This document shows, piece by piece, positions 42,535 to 51,517 of a stretch of 64,000 nt of DNA. The notes under the pieces were generated by a model. That model saw only the letters and a program-made list of their open reading frames with translations, was not told the origin of the DNA and ran no database searches. How positions within the stretch are numbered: position 1 is the stretch's first letter; each line of letters begins with the position of its first letter. Source of the DNA: JALZOC01 sp035758845 (GTDB taxonomy: Bacteria; Acidobacteriota; Vicinamibacteria; Vicinamibacterales; 2-12-FULL-66-21). The DNA lies in assembly GCA_035758845.1 (NCBI GenBank), contig DASTVZ010000012.1, positions 1-64,000 on the forward strand, written 5' to 3'. The translations under genes and the position numbers were made by a program.

Positions 42535-43350
42535 CTCCACAGCCACCCGCAGCCGAGCGTGCCCGAGCACAATCTCGTCGGCTGTCTCCAACCTCGTGCC
42601 CCGTGCCCCGGCGGGTACTCTGATCGCCCGTCCGTTGCGAACGATCGTCGTCCCGTGCGCGCTGCGGTCGTCCCACAGGCGATAAGACCGATCCTGCGCG
42701 TCGAACTCGATGTGGGCATGCCGGCGCGAGACGGTGCGGTTCTCGTCGGGTCCATCCTCGATGAACGCCACGTGGTTCGTCCGAATCAATCGTTGCCGCT
42801 GGTCCACGACATCGGATCGGCGGCCAATATCGATGCGCCCTCTGGTGAACGCATAATTGCGCTGTTCGGCCGTCCCCTTGATCACGGCGAGCTTCAGACG
42901 CAGGATTGCGTCATTGACCTGCGCGGCGGGAGCCTGCTTCTCCTCTGACCGGTCGGCGCGATCGAACTCGACATGAAAATCAGCCTCTGACCAGTCAGCC
43001 GCACGCCGTCGAACGTACACGACGGGCACGTCGAGCGTGTCGAGCGTGCAGCCAGATGATTTCAGCCGCTCGATCAGTCGGTCGGAGAGCGACGGCGGCC
43101 CGTCGAATACTGCCGCAGCCCGCGCACGTGATTCCTTGTCGCCGGCAATCACCTGGACACGGACGCGATTGAACGGAAACACGCGACGGCCGCGCCCGAT
43201 ATCCTGAATCTCCGCTTCGGCGCGATCGAGCACACCGTGTACGATCTCGATCGGCGAGGTCGTGGTTCTGCCGACGAACTCCACCACCGCAGCATCGACC
43301 GTCCTGCTGATCCGCCGTTCCAATTTCCGCGCCTTCGACGCAAAGTCCAT
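42520..43350 (-). CDS. FHA protein with N-terminal DUF3662 (FhaA-like)
   Basis: A 276-residue protein. Residues 1 to about 115 match DUF3662 (KARKLERRISRTVDAAVVEFVG, FNRVRVQVIAGDKESRARAAA). The C-terminal half is an FHA domain (DIGRRSDVVD, ENRTVSRRHAHIEFDAQD, AHGTTIVRNG) that binds phosphothreonine. The layout equals mycobacterial FhaA, a PknB substrate affecting peptidoglycan synthesis. AAGGAG lies nine bases before the ATG. It is the last gene of the kinase/RodA-PBP operon, 15 bases behind the fusion gene. Confidence 0.8.
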   Translation of the reverse strand: MDFASKARKLERRISRTVDAAVVEFVGRTTTSPIEIVHGVLDRAEAEIQDIGRGRRVFPFNRVRVQVIAGDKESRARAAAVFDGPPSLSDRLIERLKSSGCTLDTLDVPVVYVRRRAADWSEADFHVEFDRADRSEEKQAPAAQVNDAILRLKLAVIKGTAEQRNYAFTRGRIDIGRRSDVVDQRQRLIRTNHVAFIEDGPDENRTVSRRHAHIEFDAQDRSYRLWDDRSAHGTTIVRNGRAIRVPAGARGTRLETADEIVLGHARLRVAVEKGKR

Positions 43351-43365
43351 TGCTGCTCCTTGGGG

Positions 43366-46300
43366 TCATTTCGCCAGGCCCAGCGCCGCCGCTGCTGCCA
43401 CGATTTCGCCCGCCGCAGGAGCTGCGCCCTGGCCGCCGTAGCCTGCGTTCTCGAGAATGACGGCGACAGCAACGCGGCGGGTCGCGGCGCCGTACGGCGC
43501 AAATCCAACGAACCATGAATGCGATGGTGCACCACTGACTTCTGCCGTACCCGTCTTCCCCGCGATTGGAACCGGCACCGTCTTCACGCTCCGGCCGGTG
43601 CCGTCGACAACCACGTCACGCATGTAGCTGCCAAGCGTTCTTGCGATCTCGACGGGAATAAACGGATGCAACGCCGGCTTGGTATCGCTCGCTCGAACTC
43701 GAACCTCGCGGAGATTACCGTCGGCGGCAATCGCGGCCGCGATCGCGGCCATTCGAAGCGGCGACGCGACGACTTCCCCCTGGCCGTATCCAACCTGCGG
43801 CAGCGTATCCCGGATGAGTGGCACCGAGTTGTTTCGCGCGAGCGAAACCTCCGCCGGTTGCGCGACGCTGAGCAAGGCTTGCGGACCCAACTTGACGGCC
43901 AGTTGGGCGAAGTATGCATTGCAGGACACGACCAGAGCCCGATGCATGTCGATCGTGCCGTGCGGATGCGTGTCGAGCACGTCGTCGCGTATCGGCCGCG
44001 TGAATCCTGGCATCTTTACACCGACGCGATTATCCGGAAGCCGGCTGCAGGTAAACGTCTGCGACGACAAACTCTCCTCACGCCTGAGTGCCGCGGCCGC
44101 AGTGAGAAGCTTGAACGTCGACCCTGGCGGATAGAGTCCGTACCGAGCCCGGTCGAGGAGCGCTTCGTTCTCGCCTTCATCGGCAGCGGATCCTTCCTCG
44201 CGCATTCCGTCGACCGGCCAGGGGTAACTGACGCTCGCCAGCAGATCGCCTGTAGCTGGGTCGACGACGACTGCTGCGGCGCGACCACTGGAGGATCGGC
44301 GCGCGTACGCCGCGATGATCGCCGCCGCGCGAGCCTGAAGACGCGCATCAACCGTCAGTTGTAATTGGCGATGCGGGTTCATCACCGCCTTCACGGCGGG
44401 ATAATCAGGATCGAAACGATGACGAAATACCGCGACAAGGTCACGATAGTCACGTCGCAGCGCGGTGGCTTCTCCGCCCGCAGCGTCGCGTATCGCGACC
44501 ATCGTTTGATGATCGTCGAAACCCCTCAGCGCTGACTCGCTGTCTCGTTCGACAAATGACGTGTTGGATGCACCCCAGTTCCGTCGCGTGCGTGCATCGC
44601 CCAACAGATGAAACGCACGTCCGCCGAGCGGGTAACAGCGCGCTCCACGAGCCGCACACGAACCGTCCACAGGAAAACCCAGCTTCGCATACGCCGGTGC
44701 GGCCTTCCGCGCCAGTTCCACATCGTCGGTCGCCATCGCGAGACCGTTGCGATCGACGATGCTCCCGCGCGGGATCTGTCGGACGACGTCGAGGAGCCGC
44801 GGATTGTATTGGAAACGACGCAGGCCATCGGCCTGCAAACCGAGGTGCGGCTTCGCGAAGAGATCATCGGCGCGGCCAACCACGGTCAACCCTGCGATGG
44901 TGACGAGGAATATCCCGGCTGCCGCCAACCCGCCATTCAGCCAACGCACGGGGGCACGGAACGCCGTGAGATCGGCGCGAGCAGCCGAGTCCGATCGGAT
45001 CGAGGACAGCAATCCGAGCGCCGCGAAATTCGCAACCATTGCCGAGCCGCCGAAACTCAGAAATGGCGTGACGACTCCCGTCAGCGGAACGATGCCGAGG
45101 GTGCCGCTCATCATGAGCAGCGCCGGCACAACGAGAAAGAGCGCCAGCGTGAGCGCGAGAAAGAAGCCGTAGTCGGTCGACGCTTTGCGCGCGGTGTTGA
45201 CGGCGCGAGCGACGAGTGCCGCATATACCAGTGCCACAGCCAGCAGTCCGGCAAATCCAAGCTCCTCGGATACTGACGCGAGGATGAGATCGGTATGGCC
45301 CGCGGGCAGATAGCGCGTGTCGCCGAGACCCGGACCGGCGCCAAACCGGGCTCCGGTCGACATCGCCCACAGTGCGTGAGCAATCTGATCGCCGCCGCGC
45401 GCCACGTTGTCCCATGGTGCTTGCCACATGCGAACGCGATCGGCGAGTGTCGCGGAGATGCCGAGTTGATAGCCGACGTAAAAACCCGTCGCGAGAAGCA
45501 CGCAGCCGGCCAGTGCCATTCCAATCGTGCCGCGCGCAACCGCATAGACGACAAGGAAGACAACCGCGAGCATCAACGCCGGGCCGAGGTCGCGCTGTCC
45601 AAAGAACAACGTCAGCGCAGCTGCGACGCCGATCAGAACTGGAGCGGCATAACGCGCGCGCGGCAGGTTCAGCCACGACGGCACCGCCACGTTACCGATC
45701 TGATTGCTGCGCACTGCCCGGAGCAATTCCCAATGGCGCGAGAAGTAGCCGGCGAGAAATAAGGCAAGCAGAATGCGGATTGCCTCAATCGGCTGAAAAA
45801 ACCCCAGGTTGACCTTGGCGCCGCTGCCCACCGGACCCGATCCGAGCGGCGACAGGAGCAAGAGCGACAGCACGAAGACAGCCGCCAGCGGCAGATAGCT
45901 GAGAGCTTTCAGACTGCTCGTCCGAACGTTGACGAAGGACAGCACCGTCGCAGCGACAAGCCCCGCGAGCACCCCTTCGACATACCGTGGAAACAGGAGT
46001 AGATCGCGAACCGGATCCGGACGGCTGATCATCGCTGCCAGCCCCAGCGCCGTCAGGAGATGCGCGGCAATGAGAAGCACGCGATCGCCGCGCAGCTTCC
46101 TCGCGCGCCAGATGAGGGACACAGCGTGAAACCCGACGAGATACAACACCGTCCAGATAGCGAGGGATCTGCGGACCGTCGAGAGGTCGCGAACAACGAG
46201 CGACGGCTTGATGCTGCTCAATTGCGCGCTGGTCAGCAGAGACACCGACGACGGCGGGTCCCGTCGAGATGACTTGGCGCGTTCACGCTCCTCGGCAAGC

Positions 46301-46719
46301 CGCTCCCGGAACGCGGCTGCCGATGGCGCGCGATCGATCGCGGCGGCCGGAACGCGCGCCCTCGCGAGCGTGCCGACGTTTGAAAGCAGACGGCGGCTGC
46401 CATCGGCATTCGTCAAAAAAGACACCAACTGCTGCACGGCAATCCGTCGATCGGCCGCAAGAGGGAATGCGGATTCGAGTGCCACTCCGAGACGCTCTGA
46501 CGAGAGTGATGCGTTCAGGTTGACGACACCGTCGGCCGCTGACTCCGTGTGAGGAACACGTACGACACCTAGGTAGGTCGCGAAGAGCAGGATGGCGGCG
46601 AAAATGGAGACGGCCGCCAGCAGCAATTCCAGTGGCTCGGCGACTATCGCGCCAGCGATGGCAGGTCGAGCCCAACGGCCGGCGTCGCGATCGGCTGCAG
46701 TCTTGTACGTTACAGCCAT
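43366..46719 (-). CDS. SEDS glycosyltransferase (RodA/FtsW) fused to class B penicillin-binding protein
   Basis: An 1117-residue fusion. After an N-terminal span (about 28-50) and a soluble stretch, residues about 185-590 are the SEDS polymerase: FFGQRDLGPALM with the catalytic Asp377, LGDTRYLPAGHTDLILASVSEELG and FLSFGGSAMVANF. A further span near 605-625 leads to the PBP: PRGSIVDRNGLAMA, the active-site Ser867 in PPGSTFKLL (SxxK), SCN at 932-934 and KTG at 1055-1057. The first part polymerises lipid II, the second cross-links. In most bacteria the two are separate partner proteins. It lies in tandem with the Ser/Thr kinase gene, which it overlaps by ten bases. Confidence 0.92.
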   Translation of the reverse strand: MAVTYKTAADRDAGRWARPAIAGAIVAEPLELLLAAVSIFAAILLFATYLGVVRVPHTESAADGVVNLNASLSSERLGVALESAFPLAADRRIAVQQLVSFLTNADGSRRLLSNVGTLARARVPAAAIDRAPSAAAFRERLAEERERAKSSRRDPPSSVSLLTSAQLSSIKPSLVVRDLSTVRRSLAIWTVLYLVGFHAVSLIWRARKLRGDRVLLIAAHLLTALGLAAMISRPDPVRDLLLFPRYVEGVLAGLVAATVLSFVNVRTSSLKALSYLPLAAVFVLSLLLLSPLGSGPVGSGAKVNLGFFQPIEAIRILLALFLAGYFSRHWELLRAVRSNQIGNVAVPSWLNLPRARYAAPVLIGVAAALTLFFGQRDLGPALMLAVVFLVVYAVARGTIGMALAGCVLLATGFYVGYQLGISATLADRVRMWQAPWDNVARGGDQIAHALWAMSTGARFGAGPGLGDTRYLPAGHTDLILASVSEELGFAGLLAVALVYAALVARAVNTARKASTDYGFFLALTLALFLVVPALLMMSGTLGIVPLTGVVTPFLSFGGSAMVANFAALGLLSSIRSDSAARADLTAFRAPVRWLNGGLAAAGIFLVTIAGLTVVGRADDLFAKPHLGLQADGLRRFQYNPRLLDVVRQIPRGSIVDRNGLAMATDDVELARKAAPAYAKLGFPVDGSCAARGARCYPLGGRAFHLLGDARTRRNWGASNTSFVERDSESALRGFDDHQTMVAIRDAAGGEATALRRDYRDLVAVFRHRFDPDYPAVKAVMNPHRQLQLTVDARLQARAAAIIAAYARRSSSGRAAAVVVDPATGDLLASVSYPWPVDGMREEGSAADEGENEALLDRARYGLYPPGSTFKLLTAAAALRREESLSSQTFTCSRLPDNRVGVKMPGFTRPIRDDVLDTHPHGTIDMHRALVVSCNAYFAQLAVKLGPQALLSVAQPAEVSLARNNSVPLIRDTLPQVGYGQGEVVASPLRMAAIAAAIAADGNLREVRVRASDTKPALHPFIPVEIARTLGSYMRDVVVDGTGRSVKTVPVPIAGKTGTAEVSGAPSHSWFVGFAPYGAATRRVAVAVILENAGYGGQGAAPAAGEIVAAAAALGLAK

Positions 46720-48740
46720 GGGATGCGGTCAACGGTCGCGCCGTCCAATGGCAAGCCTTCGAGTGGCATCTTGGGGCTGTCAGAGGTGCGGGCAGGCGGA
46801 TCCGCCAGCGCAGTTCCTGGATCGACGAGTTGCTGATCCAGCTCGCGCTGGATCGACCGTTCACCAATTTGATCGAGCGATCGCTGCGTACGGCGGAGAT
46901 TGGTTGCAACGCCCGGAAAACCCGGCACGCGTTCGTAGAGTCCCTGCGCCTGACGATAGGCATCAGAAGCGCGGCGCAGATACTCGGCCTCCTGCGGCAT
47001 ATCCGCAAGTTGCCGCGCCGTCTGCCACAGGCTGTCGCCTCGCGCCCGATACCCGTCAGCGAGCTGTGCCGTTTCGCGATCGCCGATGGTGTAGCCACGC
47101 TTCTCGGCTTGTTTCAGCGCGTCCGACGCGCGATCGACATCCTCGAGGCCGTAGATGAAGACGCGCGCCAGCCCGAGGAACGGATCTGGCCAGTCGCGCC
47201 GCAGCTCCGCCGCTTCTCGAAATGCCGACACCGCCTCGGTGAAATGCTGATTCGCCGTTGCCGCGCGGTGGCGGAGCTTATCCGCTTCCCCATCGATCCG
47301 ATGCAGGTGCCCTTCGCAATATCGAAGTGACGCCTTTAACATTGTGCTGCCTGGGGCGAGAACGAGCGCGTGTTGCAGGCTGCGCTGCGCGATCTGCCAC
47401 TGTCGCTCGCGAACCGTTGGTACGGTGCTGCGGTAGTTCGCGATCACCTGATCCGAGAGCGAGCCGACACGGCTGGTCAACGTCCGTTCGAGACCATGAA
47501 CTCCCATCCGCAGATAGCTGCGATGCGACAGGACGTCGTACTGCGACCAGATGTCTTCCATGCCCTCGAGATCGCGCGTCGCCGCCGCCGCGGCCACGCG
47601 ACTCGCTCTGAACCCCACGATGAGTTCGTTCGACACGAGCAGCAGGGCCGCGAGCATCAACGCGCTCCGTAGCCGAGTTCGCTTGACCCTCACGGGCGCA
47701 GGCATCGGCGGCTTCGCCGGCGCGGCTTGCCCGCCTGTCGTCGCCACTGCGGTCGAGGGCGGCGTTGCCCGTGGAACCGAACGATCCGTGCGGCGGGTCG
47801 CTTCCAGATCGAGACCGGCGGCGGGTCGCGTCCGCCGCGTCGGCGCTTCATCAGCGTCGGCGTGAAACGCGAAGGTAAGCGCCTCCGGATCCTGTCCGGC
47901 TCGCACTCGATCCAGGTCGGCGATCACGGCGGCTGCCGACGGATACCGATCAATCGATTGTGCCGCCAGCAGCCGTCGGACGATGGCACGTAGACCGGCA
48001 GGGCACGTATCCGGAAGCGGCCGTTGCCCGTAGCCCGCGCGAATCTCTTGTTCCAGCCGGCGTGTGTCGGAGGCATGGAACGGCAACGTGCCGCTCAAGA
48101 GTTCATAAAGAATCACGCCGAGCGCCCAGAGATCCGCTTTCGCGTCGACCTCGGTCGACTCGAGCCGTTCGGGCGACAAGTACGGCATGCTCCCGAAGTC
48201 GTTGCGCGTAACTTTGCGGCTGAGCGACAACGCCTTCGCAATCCCGAAGTCGAGGACCTTGATGTCGCCGGTTTCCGAGAGCCGGACGTTGCGTGGTTTC
48301 AAGTCGCCGTGAACGAGCGCCCAGAACTCGCGTCCGTCGATGGACGTTTTGAAACGGTGAGCCGCATCAAGAAACCGGCACAACTCTGAAGCGATCCTGG
48401 TCGCTTCAGCCGGGCTCACCGGCCCACGCGCGATCACATCCGAAAGGTTCTCGCCGTGGACGTACTCCATCGCGATGAAGTAGTACGGGGGCTCATCGCC
48501 TTCCTCATACACGCGAGGAACCAGTCCGCATGCTTCGGCAAGCTGACCTTGCAGGCGCGCGCCCCACCGTTCGGCATCGAGAATCTCGCGCGCCTCTCGA
48601 TCCTGGCCCATCGGAACCAGCTTGAGCGCAACCTGCCGCGGCTGTCGCGTATCTTGTGCGAGGAAAACCGCGGCCATCCCGCCGCGGCCAATCTCACGCG
48701 CGATTTCATACGGTCCCACCCGCTGAAATACGGTCGTCAT
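46710..48740 (-). CDS. Membrane Ser/Thr protein kinase (PknB-type catalytic domain)
   Basis: A 676-residue protein. Kinase domain residues about 9-275: IGRGGMAAVFLAQ, Lys40 in VALKLVPM, HGDLKPRN with Asp146, and DFG at 164-166. A Pro/Arg-rich linker leads to one span (about 357-375, LMLAALLLVSNELIVGF), so the C-terminal 300 residues, a helical TPR-like region, lie outside the cytoplasm. PASTA repeats, the muropeptide sensors of PknB, are absent. It lies between its likely phosphatase (ATGA overlap) and the RodA-PBP fusion, suggesting control of wall growth by phosphorylation. Confidence 0.9.
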   Translation of the reverse strand: MTTVFQRVGPYEIAREIGRGGMAAVFLAQDTRQPRQVALKLVPMGQDREAREILDAERWGARLQGQLAEACGLVPRVYEEGDEPPYYFIAMEYVHGENLSDVIARGPVSPAEATRIASELCRFLDAAHRFKTSIDGREFWALVHGDLKPRNVRLSETGDIKVLDFGIAKALSLSRKVTRNDFGSMPYLSPERLESTEVDAKADLWALGVILYELLSGTLPFHASDTRRLEQEIRAGYGQRPLPDTCPAGLRAIVRRLLAAQSIDRYPSAAAVIADLDRVRAGQDPEALTFAFHADADEAPTRRTRPAAGLDLEATRRTDRSVPRATPPSTAVATTGGQAAPAKPPMPAPVRVKRTRLRSALMLAALLLVSNELIVGFRASRVAAAAATRDLEGMEDIWSQYDVLSHRSYLRMGVHGLERTLTSRVGSLSDQVIANYRSTVPTVRERQWQIAQRSLQHALVLAPGSTMLKASLRYCEGHLHRIDGEADKLRHRAATANQHFTEAVSAFREAAELRRDWPDPFLGLARVFIYGLEDVDRASDALKQAEKRGYTIGDRETAQLADGYRARGDSLWQTARQLADMPQEAEYLRRASDAYRQAQGLYERVPGFPGVATNLRRTQRSLDQIGERSIQRELDQQLVDPGTALADPPARTSDSPKMPLEGLPLDGATVDRIPWL

Positions 48741-50443
48741 CGTCTGCCTCTTCCCGCACGCGCCGGCGGAGCGATCGGACGCTCCGCGGGTGCGCTGACG
48801 AACCAGTTGTCGCGAAGGATTGCCGCGCGGCCGGCGCCTGGAACAACGAGCGAGTCTGGACCGACACTGTGAAAGGTGTTGCCGGTGATCACGGGACGCG
48901 CGGCCGCTTCGACGAGCAGCGTACCTGGCGCGCGCTCGGATCCGGCATTACGTGTAAACGTGTTGTGCGTGATCCGTGGTGAACTTCCAGCCCTGACGAC
49001 AAGAGCGGCGCCTGGATTGTCGTGGAGATCGTTGCCGAGGAGCGAGCCGCCACCGTTGCCCACATACTCCACCGCGGCGTTGCGAGCGCCGCTGATGTCG
49101 ACATCGCTCACTGTCACGGTCGAGTTGCGAATCACAATGCCGACGCCAAGTGGTGTGGCGGCGTCACCTTCGATGCGAAAACCGGAAATGTGCGCGTCGC
49201 TGACGTCGAACGCGACAACAGCCGCATCGGTTTCAGATGCGCCACCTGGCAATCGCAGCGTTGCAGCACGCGGAACCCGGCTGCTGATCCGGACGCCCGT
49301 CTTCAACCGAATCTGCTCCCGGTATTCTCCGGGTTCAACAAGGATTTCTGTTCCGGGCGCGGCGCCGATCACGGCTGCGGCAATGGATCGGCCGGGTGTC
49401 ACACGGACCGGCGATGAATCAGGCGAGCTACCCGACGGTGCGCCAGCAAGCGACCACAATCGGATCAATCTGTCGAGTGGAAGGCGATGCCGCTGACCGT
49501 AAGCGCCGATTCCCGCGACGGCAAACAGCAGAACCACCAGAACCGCAGTGCGCCATCGTCGCCGCGGTTTTTTCGTCTGAGCACTCGGAACATCGCCGGC
49601 GGGCGCCGAGGTGGCGACACGCCGATCCGACGCCGCCGCGATCGAGACCCTGCGCTGTCGCAGATCCCGGGTGTCTTCTCCTTCCGCAAAACGCGGCCCT
49701 TCTGCGTAGACAACAGTGACGTTGTCCTTGCCTCCCGCCGCATTGGCAGCATCGATGAGCGCGTGAACGATCTCGAACGGATGGCCGGCAAAATCGGAGA
49801 CGATTTCAGTGATCGTCGCGGAGGTCACTTGGTCGGTCAGCCCATCGCTGCAGAGAAGCAGCGCCGCGTCGCTTTCGAGCGGCGCACGAAACACATCGAT
49901 GAACTCGGGATCATCCAGATCGTGGTGGTCGGACCCGACGTCGCGATACACCTCGTTTCGACGTGGGTGCTGCATCGCCTCGAGTTCGCTCAGTTCGCCC
50001 GCGTCTTCGCGTTCGCCCACCGGCGAGTGGTCGCGCGTCAGCTTTTCGATGCCTCCGGCGCGCAGTTTGTACAGCCGCGTATCGCCGACGTGGCCGATTA
50101 TGACGTCGCCGTTACTGACGACGGCGATGGTCAGAACACAGGCCATGCCCTGCCATTCAGCACGAAGCGACGCGAGACGATGGACTTCGTTATTGGCGAG
50201 CGCGATCGCTTCCCGGACGCGATCCTCGACCGGACCCGTCTCTCGCTCCAGGCGGGCCCTGACCGTCGCTAATGCCGTCTCGGCAGCTTTCTCCCCCGCC
50301 GCCTGGCCGCCGACGCCGTCCACGACGATGAAGATCCCGTGGGCCGCATCACAGTGGAAGCGATCCTCGTTGCCCGACCGTTGCAGCCCGGGATGGCTAT
50401 CGCCGGCGGCATTAAATGTCGTGCCGGCTTGCATGAGCGGCAT
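48737..50443 (-). CDS. PP2C phosphatase fused to an extracytoplasmic beta-helix
   Basis: A 568-residue protein. Residues 1 to about 255 are a PP2C/PstP phosphatase: RSGNEDRFHCD, VVDGVGGQAAGE, IIGHVGDTRLYKL, LLCSDGLTDQV, GGKDNVTVVYAEG, which bind two or three metal ions. One span near 295-313 follows. Residues about 345-545 form repeated short strands with right-handed beta-helix character (FDVSDAHISGFRIEG, IVIRNSTVTVSDVDISG, SPRITHNTFTRN, RPVITGNTF). Such helices bind carbohydrate. The fusion suggests a phosphatase that senses or binds wall glycan. It is coupled by overlap to the kinase and to the 31-residue peptide gene. Confidence 0.88.
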   Translation of the reverse strand: MPLMQAGTTFNAAGDSHPGLQRSGNEDRFHCDAAHGIFIVVDGVGGQAAGEKAAETALATVRARLERETGPVEDRVREAIALANNEVHRLASLRAEWQGMACVLTIAVVSNGDVIIGHVGDTRLYKLRAGGIEKLTRDHSPVGEREDAGELSELEAMQHPRRNEVYRDVGSDHHDLDDPEFIDVFRAPLESDAALLLCSDGLTDQVTSATITEIVSDFAGHPFEIVHALIDAANAAGGKDNVTVVYAEGPRFAEGEDTRDLRQRRVSIAAASDRRVATSAPAGDVPSAQTKKPRRRWRTAVLVVLLFAVAGIGAYGQRHRLPLDRLIRLWSLAGAPSGSSPDSSPVRVTPGRSIAAAVIGAAPGTEILVEPGEYREQIRLKTGVRISSRVPRAATLRLPGGASETDAAVVAFDVSDAHISGFRIEGDAATPLGVGIVIRNSTVTVSDVDISGARNAAVEYVGNGGGSLLGNDLHDNPGAALVVRAGSSPRITHNTFTRNAGSERAPGTLLVEAAARPVITGNTFHSVGPDSLVVPGAGRAAILRDNWFVSAPAERPIAPPARAGRGRR

Positions 50444-50538
50444 TAGGGGTAATCAGCAGCGGCAACCCAGACCAATACGAGGGCGAGTGCCAGCAGCGCT
50501 GCCAGAATCAGAAACCGGGCGGAGAGAAGCCACGTCAT
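50443..50538 (-). CDS. 31-residue single-span membrane peptide in the kinase operon
   Basis: The ATG at 50538 overlaps the FHA gene stop (ATGA), and its TAA overlaps the next ATG (TAATG). The peptide begins MTWLLSARF and continues as one hydrophobic helix (LILAALLALALVLVWVAAA), ending ADYP. The double coupling without any spare base argues strongly for a real gene. It could be a membrane adapter for the FHA protein, phosphatase or RodA-PBP complex; nothing in the sequence decides this. Confidence 0.7.
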   Translation of the reverse strand: MTWLLSARFLILAALLALALVLVWVAAADYP

Positions 50539-51395
50539 GGGCGCGCAATCTCGAACTGCAGGAACACCGTATCAGCAAGGCCGATGCGCGACCCGGCTGG
50601 TAATGGACTTTCCCTGCCATTCTCGCGTTTGGTTCCGTCGGCAACCTCGAAGCCCTTCGGAACCGGCTGCCCGTTCACTGTTGTGCCGAGCGTACTCAGG
50701 TCAATGATGAAGAACGCTCCGGAGCGGGCGTCGCGCCGAATGCGGGCGTGTTCCCGCGATACATCTACAGACGAATCGATGCGCACGTCGGCTTTGTAGG
50801 CGATGCCGCCACGGCCAATCACGATCGAGTCGCGCGAGATCTCGAAGGTATGCGGACCGGAGTTGTCCTCGTATTGCAAGCGTGCATGGACGACGGTTGA
50901 AGCGGGTCCTGGCCGGCTCACCGTCTCTTCGCGCCTGGTCGTCCGCTGGCCGACGTGCACAGTCGTGATCCGTCGCGTCCGCTGACCGGCGCCCAAATCG
51001 TCGCCGCTCGCCGGTAACATCAACTCCGAGTGGATCAGGATGTCTCCGGGGGCCAGCTCCTCGTCGGCGTCCGGGTGAAACTCGATCTGCCATTCGCGTC
51101 CGGCATTCTCGACCGGCATCGAACTGCCGGTCAGGCGATCGATATAGCGGCGATACGCAGGTGGATTGTTCAGCTTCCGCAGTTCCTCTTCGAGCGCGCG
51201 CGCCGTCTGTTCCTGCAGAATCGGAACGAGCGATTCCACGCGCGAGAACTCTTCCGGATGCAGATACACGACGAAACGGTTCGGCGCGAGCGTTGAGTAC
51301 TTGAGCGGCTCGAGGTTATTCCGCATGTTCTCGAGAACGGCATCGATGAGGTCGCGCGCTGGTCGCTTCGGTGTCGTTGCGGACTGAGAGCTCAT
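50535..51395 (-). CDS. FHA protein with N-terminal DUF3662-like region
   Basis: About 286 residues from ATG 51395; the codons upstream are not protein-like and read antisense-type sequence. The N-terminal half (ARDLIDAVLENMRNNLEPLKYST, NRFVVYLHPEEFSRVE) resembles DUF3662. An intervening stretch is followed by an FHA domain at about 175-286 (FEISRDSIVIGRGG, SSVDVSREHARIRRDA, LSTLGTTVNGQ). It is the second such protein of the operon and the first of the tight cluster, with the 31-residue peptide overlapping its stop. Binding of phosphothreonine from the operon kinase is expected. Confidence 0.8.
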   Translation of the reverse strand: MSSQSATTPKRPARDLIDAVLENMRNNLEPLKYSTLAPNRFVVYLHPEEFSRVESLVPILQEQTARALEEELRKLNNPPAYRRYIDRLTGSSMPVENAGREWQIEFHPDADEELAPGDILIHSELMLPASGDDLGAGQRTRRITTVHVGQRTTRREETVSRPGPASTVVHARLQYEDNSGPHTFEISRDSIVIGRGGIAYKADVRIDSSVDVSREHARIRRDARSGAFFIIDLSTLGTTVNGQPVPKGFEVADGTKRENGRESPLPAGSRIGLADTVFLQFEIARP

Positions 51396-51517
51396 AGACG
51401 CTGGGGGCGCTTGCGGCGCGATTCTACAGAACGAACGCGCCTGAAGACACGAAGATCGCACCCGACGTCTGACAATACGATCAGGAACTGTGCAAGTTCG
51501 AGAAATCTGGACGGAGG

